This document shows, in pieces, positions 26,971-34,868 of a stretch of DNA of 37,484 nt; position 1 is the stretch's first letter; each line of letters starts with the position of its first letter. The notes beneath the pieces are model-generated. The model saw nothing but the letters and a program-made list of their open reading frames with translations. It did not search any database and was not told the DNA's origin. The translations under genes and the position numbers were made by a program. Source of the stretch: Cyclobacteriaceae bacterium (GTDB lineage Bacteria; Bacteroidota; Bacteroidia; Cytophagales; Cyclobacteriaceae); assembly GCA_026989535.1 (NCBI GenBank), contig JALSJD010000246.1:1-37484 (forward strand). The letters are read 5' to 3'.

Positions 26971-28287
26971 ATGCCTGCCAAAGTAACCGCCATATTTGAT
27001 ATTGGTAAAACCAATAAAAAACTTTTTCTTTTTGATGAACAAGCCAATGTGGTGTATAAAAAATTAGCCATACTACCAGAAACAGTGGATGAAGATGGCT
27101 TTGCCTGTGAAGATATTGACCTGCTCGAAAATTGGATAAAACAGGAACTTATTAAGGTGATAATTGATGAAAGATATATAGTTGAAAAACTTAATTTTTC
27201 GACCTATGGGGCTAGTTTAGTGCATTTAAATAAAAAAGAGGAAAGAATTACCCCTCTTTATAATTATTTAAAACCGTTACCTGAAAGCATTTCTCAATAT
27301 CTATACCAACAATATAAGGGCAAATCCATTTTTTGTGCAACTACTGCCTCTCCACCTATGGGTATGCTCAACTCAGGTTTGCAATTATTATGGTTAAAAA
27401 AAGAGAAACCAACCCTATTTGAACAAATAGATTGTTCATTACACTTACCTCAATATTTGAGTTATCTTTTTACAGGCAAAAAATGTAATGAGCTTACCAG
27501 TATTGGTTGCCATACTGCATTATGGAATTTTGTGAAAGATGATTTTCATAATTGGATTCGAGAGGAAGGATTAGACGTGCTTTTCCCTCCCATTGAACCC
27601 TATACTAAAACAACAGAAATAGTATTTAAGGGCAATAAAATTACTTGTGGAATTGGCTTACACGATAGCTCTTCAGCCCTAATTTCCTATTTAATAGATA
27701 AAAATGAGCCATTTATACTTCTCTCTACTGGCACTTGGAACATTGCTCTCAATCCTTTTAATAAAGAACCACTTACGGTTGATGAACTTAATAATGATTG
27801 CCTCTCTTATATTAGTTATCGAGGCGACCCCGTAAAAGCATCTCGCTTATTTTTTGGCAACGAGCACGATTACCAAATAGCAAGAATGAATAATTATTTT
27901 AGGAAAGAACCTGATTATTTTAAAACAGTTGAATTCGAAGAAGCGCTAGTAAAAAAGAAAGTAACTCCATTTTATCCTAGTACAATGGAAACTGTTAGAG
28001 GTCATTTAAAAGTTAATGAACAAGAATGGATATTAAGCGAATTTAAAAATTTTAAACAAGCCTATCACCAGTTGATTTTTGCATTAGTAGAACTCCAAGT
28101 AAAAGCCATAAAATTGGCTAAAGGAAACACCAAGGTTACAAAACTATATATTGATGGTGGGTTTGCTAAAAATGTTATTTTTATAACCCTCCTAAAAAAA
28201 CGATTGAAAGGATTTGAAATTATTGCATCAGATACATCAAACGCTTCTGCACTTGGAGCTTTTTTACTTTTAAATCGTTCGGAATAA
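26971..28287 (+). CDS. rhaB: rhamnulokinase (FGGY family)
   Basis: A 438-residue FGGY carbohydrate kinase. The N-terminal phosphate loop is 'AIFDIGKTNKKLFLFDE' (7-23). The catalytic base is likely D232 in 'CGIGLHDSSSAL', equivalent to the conserved Gly-x-x-Asp of the family. The C-terminal nucleotide-binding domain shows 'ILLSTGTWNIALNPF', 'LYIDGGFAKNVIFI' and 'ASNASALGAFLLL'-like motifs. It phosphorylates L-rhamnulose to the 1-phosphate used by the upstream aldolase. Only one base separates it from the isomerase gene, so the two are surely co-transcribed. L-fuculokinase is a less likely alternative. Confidence 0.92.
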   Translation: MPAKVTAIFDIGKTNKKLFLFDEQANVVYKKLAILPETVDEDGFACEDIDLLENWIKQELIKVIIDERYIVEKLNFSTYGASLVHLNKKEERITPLYNYLKPLPESISQYLYQQYKGKSIFCATTASPPMGMLNSGLQLLWLKKEKPTLFEQIDCSLHLPQYLSYLFTGKKCNELTSIGCHTALWNFVKDDFHNWIREEGLDVLFPPIEPYTKTTEIVFKGNKITCGIGLHDSSSALISYLIDKNEPFILLSTGTWNIALNPFNKEPLTVDELNNDCLSYISYRGDPVKASRLFFGNEHDYQIARMNNYFRKEPDYFKTVEFEEALVKKKVTPFYPSTMETVRGHLKVNEQEWILSEFKNFKQAYHQLIFALVELQVKAIKLAKGNTKVTKLYIDGGFAKNVIFITLLKKRLKGFEIIASDTSNASALGAFLLLNRSE

Positions 28288-28360
28288 GAAATAGCTATCG
28301 TTATTTAAAGTAGATATTTTATCGCAACTACTCAGCCATTTATACTGCGTTAGGAATAGT

Positions 28361-28882
28361 TTAGGCTAAATAAGATATGTACTTTTGTGTAAATAATTTT
28401 CTGCCTAATCCAACAAAAATAAATAGAAGCACTACCAATACAAGTGTCCATTTTATAGTAGAAAAGATACTGGTTATCCAAGCTATTAAAGTAAGCTGAG
28501 TGGGGTAACTCCAAAGCATTACGATAATTCCTGTATTTTCTAACATATCTGCCCCAAACACCACATAGGGCAACCAAGCTATTTTCCATTTATTAGGATA
28601 AAGAAGCATTAACGTAACACTCATAAATAAGGTATAGACAATGGGGTAGGCTACATCAAAAGTCATTTCTCCACGTGCATAAGTACTGCGTGTTTCATCA
28701 CTGTAAGTATCTATTAATGCATAAGCTTGTTTTGGTGTATAGGCAAATTGCAAATCGATAGGCACAACCTTTTCATCGCCTACCAACCGTGGCATAATAA
28801 ATACATTAAAAGCCACAACAACCCCCAGTAAAATTAAGGCTAATCTTGCCGAAGCATATTTTGCAAAAGGAGGTTTACGCAT
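28361..28882 (-). CDS. four-helix membrane protein of unknown function
   Basis: A 173-residue protein with four hydrophobic segments: 'LALILLGVVVAFNVFIMP' (14-31), 'VAYPIVYTLFMSVTLMLLY' (77-95), 'LPYVVFGADMLENTGIIVML' (103-122) and 'TLVLVVLLFIFVGLG' (146-160). Between the first and second is an exported or cytosolic loop with 'FAYTPKQAYALIDTYSDETR'. I do not recognise a characterised family; the ends and length look natural and the frame is the only plausible one here. It converges on the rhamnulokinase gene (73 bp) and is not obviously part of that pathway. Confidence 0.7.
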   Translation of the reverse strand: MRKPPFAKYASARLALILLGVVVAFNVFIMPRLVGDEKVVPIDLQFAYTPKQAYALIDTYSDETRSTYARGEMTFDVAYPIVYTLFMSVTLMLLYPNKWKIAWLPYVVFGADMLENTGIIVMLWSYPTQLTLIAWITSIFSTIKWTLVLVVLLFIFVGLGRKLFTQKYISYLA

Positions 28883-29102
28883 TTAATTAATTTTCTTAAT
28901 TTTGAACCGCTACATCAGTTTGCGGATATTAAAGTTGATATACCTATTCAGGCACCAATGTAGCAACTAATTTGAGGCTATTAAAACATTCAGTTCCATT
29001 TTTTTAATTCTGTATCAATTACAGAACGAGAGACTGAGTGGAGAGTAAATAAAACAGGCACGTAACCTTTTAAAAGCAGAGAAGGTACATAGCATTAGAG
29101 AT

Positions 29103-32100
29103 TTATAAAAACCAAATAGGAATTTCTACACGCACAGTGGTGCCTTTTTGGTACACAGATTTTAGCATAATGTTTCCTTTTAATTTAGCCAAGCTTTCTT
29201 TTACAATGTATAAACCAAGGCCAGAACCTGAACTACTTTCATTGGCTCGATAGAACATCTCATAAACTTTTTCTTGAAACTCTTCTTTAATTCCCTGTCC
29301 ATTATCTTCAATTTCTAAATAAAAATTAGTACTATTTACTCCTGCTTTGACTTTTACATAAGGCTCTGATTTTGTAAAATCAGCATATCTATACGCATTG
29401 GTAAGTAAATTATTGGCTATAAACGTAAATCGAATTTTGTCGGTTACAATCAATAAATCATCCTCAATCTCAATAATAACTTTAATTTTTTTCTCGCTTT
29501 CAAGAAAAGCCAACCCTTCCAGCATACTCATTATCAATTCTTTAACATTTACGGTCTCTTTACGAATATCCATCCGGGCATTCTTAGAGTAATCTATAAT
29601 ATCTTTAATAAAATTATCAAGCTTTGCTACACTGCTACCAATACGTTCATAAAACTCCATAGCATTTTTGCCATTTTCAAGTTTAGCCACATTTAGCAAG
29701 CCCTGAATAGAAGATAATGGTGCTTTTAAATCGTGAGAAACACTGTAAGCAAAACTATCTAACTCATTATTTAACTTAATAAGTTCATTATTTCTACTTT
29801 TAACTTCTTGGGTTTGGTAAAAATAAATAAATACCGTAGCCATTATAAACAACAAAATTAAGAGGAGTATAAACCATTTGGTTTCATAAAAAAACGGCTT
29901 TACTTCTAATTGAATTTCTGCTACCCTTGTGCTCCAAATGCCATTATTATTGGCTGCCATCACTTTAAAGGTGTAACTTCCATACGAAAGATTTGTATAT
30001 TTGGCTTGCCTGCCAGTTCCTATCTCAATCCAGTCTTCGTCAAAGCCTTCTAATTTATACCTAAATTTTACCTTATCGGGCGAGTACATACTAAGTGATG
30101 TGTAATTTATAAGATAGTTTCTATGTCCAGGTTCGATAATAATTTTGCTTACTTTGCTACTGTCTGCATTAACCCGCTCAACTTTTTCATCATCAACTAT
30201 AACATCTTCAATAAATACTTTAGGCACTTTTAAATTAATAATGAGCTTTTGAGGATCTAGAATTGTAATTCCTTTAATAGTTGGAATCCAGAAAACACCA
30301 CCTTGGGTTTCTAAAAATTTTGTAGCACCTGTACATTCACGAGAAACCATTCCATCGGAATCGTTTAGCAACGAGGCTTCTATTTTATTTAGTTCTCCAT
30401 TGGCAAGACCTCGTACATCGTTTTTAGAAACTCTAACAAAGCCCAGTATTGAAGTTACCCATAAGTTGCCCGAGTTGTCTTCTTTAATATCAAAAATAGT
30501 TTCAACAGGCAATCCACTTTTGGTACTTATAAGTGTAAATTCACCATTTTTATAGCAGTATAAACCAATATTTGTAGCTAGCCAAAACCGGTTATTGTTT
30601 TCGATATATACATTAAAGATGGAAAGGCCTACAGTTGATTCCGCTGGTTTTAAAATTTCGATTTTTCCATCTGGGTAGATAATATTTAGCCCTCCATTTG
30701 CTGTTCCCACCACAATTCTCCCATCTGGTGCTTCATCAACACTGAACACAAAATCTGAACCAAGACCGTCTTTTACTGTTATCGATTCTACCCTATCGTC
30801 TGGATGTATTTTATTAATTCCTCCATTTCTTGACCCCACCCAAATTACCCCTTTAGAATCTTTTAAAATTCTACGTGTTTTAAGAGAAACTAACCCTTCA
30901 TTAATGCCAAAATATTTTTCTTTAGCGCCTCGTTTTTTTATAACTCCATCGTAGGTTGCTATCCAAAGAGTTCCATCATCATCTGCAAAGATGTCTTTTA
31001 CAGAAATGTTTTTTAATTTCTTCGACATTGGCAACTTTTTTATAGTGCCGTCTTTAATCAAGTCTATATCTCCATTATCGCTCCCTACATAAAATTCACC
31101 ATTGAGACCCTCCTCAACTACATTTACTCCTCTATAACTTAATCCATCAGCAGGGGTAATATTTTTAAAACTACTTAATTTAAGCTGTGCAAGTCCTCCT
31201 CTTTTGGTTGTGAGCCAAACATTATTTTCATCATCAAATGTAATAGACGATATCTGCCTTGAGGGTAAGCCACCTTTTTCGGCTATATATTCAAACTTAT
31301 TAGAATGAGATATTCTGCCCAGCCCCACACTCGCAGCAAACCATAAGTTACTGTTTTTATCTGCTGCTATATAGTTAATTTTTACTTGGCCAAATCTATC
31401 ATCTACAACCCATTTATTATCCTGATAAATAACAAGCCCCTTTTCTGTTCCTGCATAAATATTGCCATCATGAAACAAAACTGTGTTTACAATATTGGAT
31501 GGCAACCCTTCATTTTCTGTATATAGAGCCATGGTATCTTTACTTACTTTGGCAATTCCCTTGCCTTCACTTGCAATCCAAATATTGTGCAAACTGTCTT
31601 CTGTAAAGCTTTTAATACTTTGGTCATCAAAAATCGGAATAGGAAAACGTGTTATTTTATTTTTTTCTAAATAGTAAACTCCACCATTTCTAGTACCAAT
31701 CCATAACCTATTAGATGAATCGAGAAAAGAGGTTTGAATAGATTTTGGTAAATTGTCAGAGCCGGGAATAGGTATAAACTTTCCATTTTTATAAAGAATT
31801 AAACCACTGGCTTGTGTGCTAATATACATACTGCCATCGGTTAATGGAAGCACAGAATAAAACGCACTACTAGATAAAACAGGAACATTATTTGTGTCAA
31901 ACGTTTTAAACTTGTTTCCATCAAAACGCACTAATCCGTTAAATGTAGAAATCCATAAAAACCCATCTTTATCTTTGGCAACATGGCGTAAATTATTGGA
32001 GGGCAAGCCTTCTTCTGCCGACCATACTTCAATTACATAATCCGACAATGGTTGATTGTATTGAGCTTTGGCAGAAAAAAACGTTCCGACAAAAAACATA

Positions 32101-32135
32101 ATAGCTAGAATGGTATATTTTAAATGGCTTGTCAT
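29103..32135 (-). CDS. propeller-domain sensor histidine kinase without output domain
   Basis: A 1010-residue membrane sensor. A signal peptide ends at 'FFSAKA' (residue 24). Residues about 30-640 carry repeated 'D..G.LWI.T..G....' blades (for example 'DKDGFLWISTFNGLVRF' and 'DSKGVIWVGSRNGGINKI'), forming Reg_prop beta-propellers. A Y_Y_Y domain follows (about 665-735, 'FRYKLEGFDEDWIEIG'), a transmembrane helix ('WFILLLILLFIMATVFIYFY'), a DHp domain with H801 in 'YSVSHDLKAPLSS' and an ATPase domain ('NNLLTNAYRYAD', 'IEDNGQGI', 'GSGLGLYIVKES'). It stops there: the receiver and AraC-type output domains of classical Bacteroidota hybrid two-component systems are absent, and no regulator gene is near. 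It starts about 23 bp after the rplT terminator. Confidence 0.94.
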   Translation of the reverse strand: MTSHLKYTILAIMFFVGTFFSAKAQYNQPLSDYVIEVWSAEEGLPSNNLRHVAKDKDGFLWISTFNGLVRFDGNKFKTFDTNNVPVLSSSAFYSVLPLTDGSMYISTQASGLILYKNGKFIPIPGSDNLPKSIQTSFLDSSNRLWIGTRNGGVYYLEKNKITRFPIPIFDDQSIKSFTEDSLHNIWIASEGKGIAKVSKDTMALYTENEGLPSNIVNTVLFHDGNIYAGTEKGLVIYQDNKWVVDDRFGQVKINYIAADKNSNLWFAASVGLGRISHSNKFEYIAEKGGLPSRQISSITFDDENNVWLTTKRGGLAQLKLSSFKNITPADGLSYRGVNVVEEGLNGEFYVGSDNGDIDLIKDGTIKKLPMSKKLKNISVKDIFADDDGTLWIATYDGVIKKRGAKEKYFGINEGLVSLKTRRILKDSKGVIWVGSRNGGINKIHPDDRVESITVKDGLGSDFVFSVDEAPDGRIVVGTANGGLNIIYPDGKIEILKPAESTVGLSIFNVYIENNNRFWLATNIGLYCYKNGEFTLISTKSGLPVETIFDIKEDNSGNLWVTSILGFVRVSKNDVRGLANGELNKIEASLLNDSDGMVSRECTGATKFLETQGGVFWIPTIKGITILDPQKLIINLKVPKVFIEDVIVDDEKVERVNADSSKVSKIIIEPGHRNYLINYTSLSMYSPDKVKFRYKLEGFDEDWIEIGTGRQAKYTNLSYGSYTFKVMAANNNGIWSTRVAEIQLEVKPFFYETKWFILLLILLFIMATVFIYFYQTQEVKSRNNELIKLNNELDSFAYSVSHDLKAPLSSIQGLLNVAKLENGKNAMEFYERIGSSVAKLDNFIKDIIDYSKNARMDIRKETVNVKELIMSMLEGLAFLESEKKIKVIIEIEDDLLIVTDKIRFTFIANNLLTNAYRYADFTKSEPYVKVKAGVNSTNFYLEIEDNGQGIKEEFQEKVYEMFYRANESSSGSGLGLYIVKESLAKLKGNIMLKSVYQKGTTVRVEIPIWFL

Positions 32136-32157
32136 AATTGCTTATGCCCTAAAAGTA

Positions 32158-32192
32158 ATAAAAAAACCCTTGAAGTGTAACTTCAAGGGTTT
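32158..32192 (-). terminator. terminator of infC-rpmI-rplT
   Basis: A perfect 13-bp stem (AAACCCTTGAAGT at 32164-32176, ACTTCAAGGGTTT at 32180-32192, three-base loop) is followed on the minus strand by a T-run (A-run on the plus strand at 32160-32166). It lies 24 bp after the rplT stop codon. Confidence 0.93.
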
Positions 32193-32216
32193 CGAATATA
32201 GTATAAGTTTGTTCTA

Positions 32217-32561
32217 TTATTTCAGTTTTTTAACAATTGCTTTAAAAGCATCATTATGATTCATAGCTAAATCGGCTAATACCTTACGATTTAACTCAAT
32301 GTTTGCTTTTTTAACTTTGCCCATAAATACGGAATAGCTCATTCCTTCTTCTCTAGCTCCTGCATTAATACGCTGAATCCAAAGTTTTCTAAAATCACGT
32401 TTTTTAACTTTTCTATCGCGGTAGGCATACGTCCACCCTTTTTCAACTGCATTTTTTGCTACAGTCCATACATTACTTCTACGACCCCAATATCCTTTGG
32501 CGGCCTTTAGCATCTTTTTTCTTCTTGCTCTCGATGCTACTGAATTTACACTTCTTGGCAT
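32217..32561 (-). CDS. rplT: 50S ribosomal protein L20
   Basis: A 114-residue strongly basic protein matching L20: '[20 protein letters not shown]' at the start, '[20 protein letters not shown]', '[20 protein letters not shown]' and '[13 protein letters not shown]'. L20 is needed for early 23S rRNA assembly and in other bacteria represses its own operon by binding the mRNA leader. It is the last gene of infC-rpmI-rplT, 92 bp after rpmI, and ends at a strong terminator. Confidence 0.98.
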   Translation of the reverse strand: MPRSVNSVASRARRKKMLKAAKGYWGRRSNVWTVAKNAVEKGWTYAYRDRKVKKRDFRKLWIQRINAGAREEGMSYSVFMGKVKKANIELNRKVLADLAMNHNDAFKAIVKKLK

Positions 32562-32590
32562 AATTTATTAATTTTTTTTGATAATTGGCG

Positions 32591-32649
32591 ATCCGATACT
32601 TTCGGATACTTAAAGCCAAGACTCTGGTTAAACTTTAGTAAACTAAAGT
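32591..32649 (-). promoter_or_regulatory. two hairpins in the rpmI-rplT spacer
   Basis: The 92-bp gap before rplT holds two short inverted repeats: ACTTTAG/CTAAAGT with a four-base loop (32632-32649) and ATCCGA/TCGGAT with a five-base loop (32591-32607). In this operon L20 often binds structured mRNA to control its own synthesis, so a similar role is possible. The assignment is inference. Confidence 0.35.
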
Positions 32650-32653
32650 AAAC

Positions 32654-32848
32654 CTAAATGTTAAGCATTGCTTTAACATTACTTACATCACTCTTGTGCA
32701 CTAGCCCAGTTTGAGTAAGATTTCTCTTTTGCTTGGTTTCTTTCTTAGTTAGAATGTGGCTTTTAAAAGCATGTTTTCTTTTAATTTTACCAGTTCCAGT
32801 AAGTTTAAAACGCTTTTTAGCGCCAGATTTAGTTTTTACTTTTGGCAT
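32654..32848 (-). CDS. rpmI: 50S ribosomal protein L35
   Basis: A 64-residue basic protein with the L35 signature '[20 protein letters not shown]', then '[20 protein letters not shown]' and 'KRNLTQTG'. Length and sequence are typical. It lies 30 bp after infC and 92 bp before rplT in the conserved minus-strand operon. Confidence 0.98.
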   Translation of the reverse strand: MPKVKTKSGAKKRFKLTGTGKIKRKHAFKSHILTKKETKQKRNLTQTGLVHKSDVSNVKAMLNI

Positions 32849-32878
32849 TTCTACTTTATTTATTAAACTATATTCGTT

Positions 32879-33436
32879 CTACTTTTTAACTTTTGAAGCA
32901 AGAATAACATACATTCTTTTACGCTCCAATTTCGGTAATTGTTCTACTTTACCGTACTCCTCTAATGCTTGGGCAAATTTTAATAATAAAATTTCACCTC
33001 TTTCTTTAAAAACAATGGTACGTCCATAAAAATGAACATAGGCTCTAACTTTAGCACCTTCTTTTAAAAAGTTGATGGCATGTTTTAGTTTAAAATTAAA
33101 ATCATGATCATCGGTATTAGGGCCAAAACGGATTTCTTTAATCACCGTTTTTTGCGCCTTTGCCTTTATTTCTTTTTGTTTCTTTTTTTGCTCGTACTTA
33201 AACTTAGAGTAATCTATTATTTTACAAACAGGCGGTTCTGCCTTCGGAGAAATCTCCACTAAATCAAGGCCTTCTTCTTTGGCCATATTTAATGCCTCTG
33301 CAATGGCGTAAACGCCAACTTCTATGTTTTCTCCAACAACTCTAACATGTTGCGCTCTGATTAAATCATTAATCTTATAGGGCTCTTCGACTCGGGCTAC
33401 GTAGGGTCTTCTCCCTCTAAATCTTTGTTTGCTAAT
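32879..33436 (-). CDS. infC: translation initiation factor IF-3 (ATT start)
   Basis: IF-3 of 185 residues; the first ATG in this frame (33284-33286) would remove 50 conserved N-terminal residues. Upstream of it the frame continues through '[20 protein letters not shown]' and '[18 protein letters not shown]', typical IF-3 N-domain, back to an ATT at 33434-33436; a TAA occurs eight codons further up and no ATG, GTG or TTG lies between. A perfect AGGAGGT (33441-33447) precedes the ATT by four bases. ATT starts in infC are known to allow IF-3 to repress its own translation. The linker and C-domain are intact ('[20 protein letters not shown]'). It is followed by rpmI and rplT. Confidence 0.97.
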   Translation of the reverse strand: MSKQRFRGRRPYVARVEEPYKINDLIRAQHVRVVGENIEVGVYAIAEALNMAKEEGLDLVEISPKAEPPVCKIIDYSKFKYEQKKKQKEIKAKAQKTVIKEIRFGPNTDDHDFNFKLKHAINFLKEGAKVRAYVHFYGRTIVFKERGEILLLKFAQALEEYGKVEQLPKLERKRMYVILASKVKK

Positions 33437-33440
33437 TGTG

Positions 33441-33447
33441 ACCTCCT
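33441..33447 (-). promoter_or_regulatory. strong Shine-Dalgarno site that fixes the infC ATT start
   Basis: AGGAGGT on the minus strand, four bases before the ATT codon. Most other genes in this window have no recognisable Shine-Dalgarno site, so this one is notable and supports the non-canonical start. Confidence 0.85.
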
Positions 33448-33471
33448 GTTTAGTGTTTTAAAAATAAGTTG

Positions 33472-33479
33472 CAAATATC
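33472..33479 (-). promoter_or_regulatory. weak -7 box candidate for infC
   Basis: GATATTTG on the minus strand matches 7 of 8 bases of TAnnTTTG and lies 35 bp before the infC start. A TTG partner at the normal spacing was not found. It would mean that infC has its own promoter, now separated from thrS. Confidence 0.3.
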
Positions 33480-33670
33480 GTATAAATCTGTATAAAAAAG
33501 AGGTTTGCAACAATAAATTCACATTAAAAAAAGGCTGTAGTTTAATTAAGCGTTGTTAATTTATACTATTGTTCTATTCAAGCTACTTTTGTATCCATTT
33601 ATGAAAGTGTTTACACACTTAATGTTTATGATGTTACCTCATATCTACTGTGAGCATATTTTACTACTAA

Positions 33671-33813
33671 AAAATTTATCTACGCTATGCCTTAATTAAC
33701 CACAGAGAACACTGAGAAGGCACAAAGGGCACAATTAAACTTACATTGTTCGGAGACTCTGTTAACCCTGTGTATTCTCAGTGAACTTTATGGTTAAAAT
33801 TTATCTACGCTAT
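33671..33813. repeat. palindromic repeat element between 18-bp direct repeats
   Basis: AAAATTTATCTACGCTAT occurs identically at 33671-33688 and 33796-33813. The 107 bp between are a broken palindrome: the left arm (TTAACCACAGAG, AACACTGAGAAG, GGCACAAAG) mirrors the right arm read backwards (TTAACCATAAAG, TTCACTGAGAAT, ACACAG). It resembles the 'ccacagagaacac...gag' dispersed repeats of environmental bacteria. The direct repeats may be a target-site duplication or part of the element. Confidence 0.65.
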
Positions 33814-33892
33814 TCTAAACTAAAGCCTAAAAAAATCCTGACTATTAATACCTACTCCCTGTTTTTCTCCAACTTAGAAAGAATGGAGATAA

Positions 33893-34358
33893 CTATGCTT
33901 CTACCACTTGCGTAAGTGTTGTTTGCAAAAAACCTTTCAAACTCAAACCTTCATCTAGTTCAGGCCAATGAACTGCCACCCCATTAGCAATCAGTCGGTA
34001 ATTATTAAGTTAGTTGCTTTCTGCCTTTTCCAAGAGCGATGAGCTCGAAATAGTATGTTTCAGCACTTTTCCATTATTTAGGACAAGAGTCCACTCCGAA
34101 AACACACAAAATTAAAATTGCTTCTTTTCGCCATCTTTTCACTTTTTATAATTTACTGATACTCAGGCATCACTAAAAGATAAAAAGTGAAAATCTAATC
34201 AAAAACAATTCAATTTATAAAAATCGTCTGTTTTCGGAGTGGACTCATACAATGAGCATTAAATCAATATCCTTATGAAAATGAGTAGCCTTTATGCGAA
34301 GTCCTTCTTCAAAAATTACTTTCTCAATAGAATCATACATATTAATAAAAGAACTCAT
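33893..34358 (-). pseudogene. DUF2442 gene disrupted by a MITE-like insertion and a nonsense codon
   Basis: On the minus strand the frame begins at ATG 34356-34358 with MSSFINMYDSIEKVIFEEG and 'LRIKATHFHKDIDLMLIV', then runs into the 160-bp element (34087-34246). Past the element it resumes with 'LVLNNGKVLKHTISSSS', meets a TAA in place of a probable CAA (Gln), and continues 'LNNYRLIANGVAVHWPELDE' and 'GLSLKGFLQTT' to a TAG at 33893. The second half is the characteristic DUF2442 C-terminus. Removing the element joins 'DLMLIV' to 'LNNGKVL' smoothly. DUF2442 proteins are small and often paired with DUF4160 in toxin-antitoxin-like cassettes. Confidence 0.75.
34087..34246. mobile_element. 160-bp MITE-like element with perfect 18-bp terminal inverted repeats
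   Basis: GAGTCCACTCCGAAAACA at 34087-34104 has its exact reverse complement at 34229-34246. Nested inside is a second perfect 14-bp inverted repeat (TTTTCACTTTTTAT, 34136-34149 and 34180-34193), so the whole element can fold into one long hairpin. It holds no open frame. It sits in the DUF2442 pseudogene, with TTGTA and TTGTC-like pentamers beside the two ends as a possible imperfect target duplication. It would need a transposase supplied by a full-length element elsewhere in the genome. Confidence 0.82.
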
Positions 34359-34480
34359 GCCATTTAGCTTTTAATAATTCTTGATTTTCTGTTACAATTT
34401 TTAAAATATCCTTTTTTCTTACTAAAATTGGCGGTTTTTCTTGGTCAGGATGGCTGGCAACTCGTTCTTTTTTTACACGG
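34342..34480 (-). pseudogene. C-terminal remnant of a gene paired with DUF2442 (DUF4160-like)
   Basis: A minus-strand frame ending at TAA 34342-34344 reads 'KKDILKIVTENQELLKAKWH' then EFFY, overlapping the DUF2442 start by 17 bases. That tail is like the end of DUF4160 proteins, which often sit directly before DUF2442. The preceding part does not give a recognisable protein, and another frame ('DRIFIDGIEVFETV') ends nearby, suggesting a frameshift or truncation. Low certainty. Confidence 0.3.
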
Positions 34481-34533
34481 TTTCAAAAACTTCAATGCCG
34501 TCAATAAATATTCTGTCTTTGAGCGAACCAATT

Positions 34534-34626
34534 CTTACTTTTTGTCTTGAAACAAAAAGTAAGCAAAAAATTCAAGAAAATTTAATGCTGCCACCGCCTT
34601 GGCTTTCGCTCGCCCGCTAAATTTTC
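34534..34626. repeat. REP-like double inverted repeat
   Basis: CTTACTTTTTGT at 34534-34545 pairs with ACAAAAAGTAAG at 34552-34563, and GAAAATTTA at 34576-34584 pairs with TAAATTTTC at 34618-34626. The inner part of the second pair is GC-rich (about 34587-34615) in an AT-rich setting. The combination is like intergenic repeats seen in many Bacteroidota genomes. Confidence 0.6.
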
Positions 34627-34802
34627 CTACCCACGCTCCCTCCAGTCGGGCATTTGGGTTAATTTGGGGGCTTGGCGGCAACTTATTTTTAGATAAAACT
34701 TACTTTGTGCTGAAGGAACGGCTATCTCCAGCATAAAAGTAGAACCTATACCCATTCATTAATAATGCTGTTGGCATAAAGCAAAGTTATAATTTTATTT
34801 TA

Positions 34803-34826
34803 GGACACCTCTATTAAGAGGTGCCC
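34803..34826 (-). terminator. hairpin behind thrS
   Basis: A 10-bp stem with one mismatch (GGACACCTCT / AGAGGTGCCC, loop ATTA) lies 42 bp after the thrS stop. On the minus strand it is followed by TAAAATAAAATT, not a real T-run, so its strength as a rho-independent terminator is doubtful. Confidence 0.4.
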
Positions 34827-34868
34827 TTTATCAAATTTATAGCAAATCAACCGCTGGTAGATGTTTTA

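Larger units (their letters stand above)
33448..34868. other. 1.4-kb gene-free interval between infC and thrS
   Basis: No intact gene is present. Going from infC to thrS: about 220 bp of AT-rich sequence, a palindromic element between 18-bp direct repeats (33671-33813), a DUF2442 pseudogene split by a MITE-like element (33893-34358), a fragment of an upstream partner gene (34342-34480), REP-like inverted repeats with locally raised GC (34534-34700), about 100 bp of unassigned sequence and a hairpin behind thrS. Confidence 0.75.

Noticed and set aside
28350-28589. 79-codon minus-strand frame overlapping the four-helix membrane protein
   Set aside because: Overlaps in another frame; the 173-residue frame has clear membrane helices and a sensible start, this one does not.
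28996-29030. TTCTGTA/TACAGAA hairpin upstream region as a terminator
   Set aside because: Only a 7-bp stem, and on the strand that would matter it is followed by A, not T.
33284-33286. ATG as the infC start codon
   Set aside because: It would delete the conserved IF-3 N-terminal domain, which is encoded in frame upstream behind a strong ribosome-binding site.
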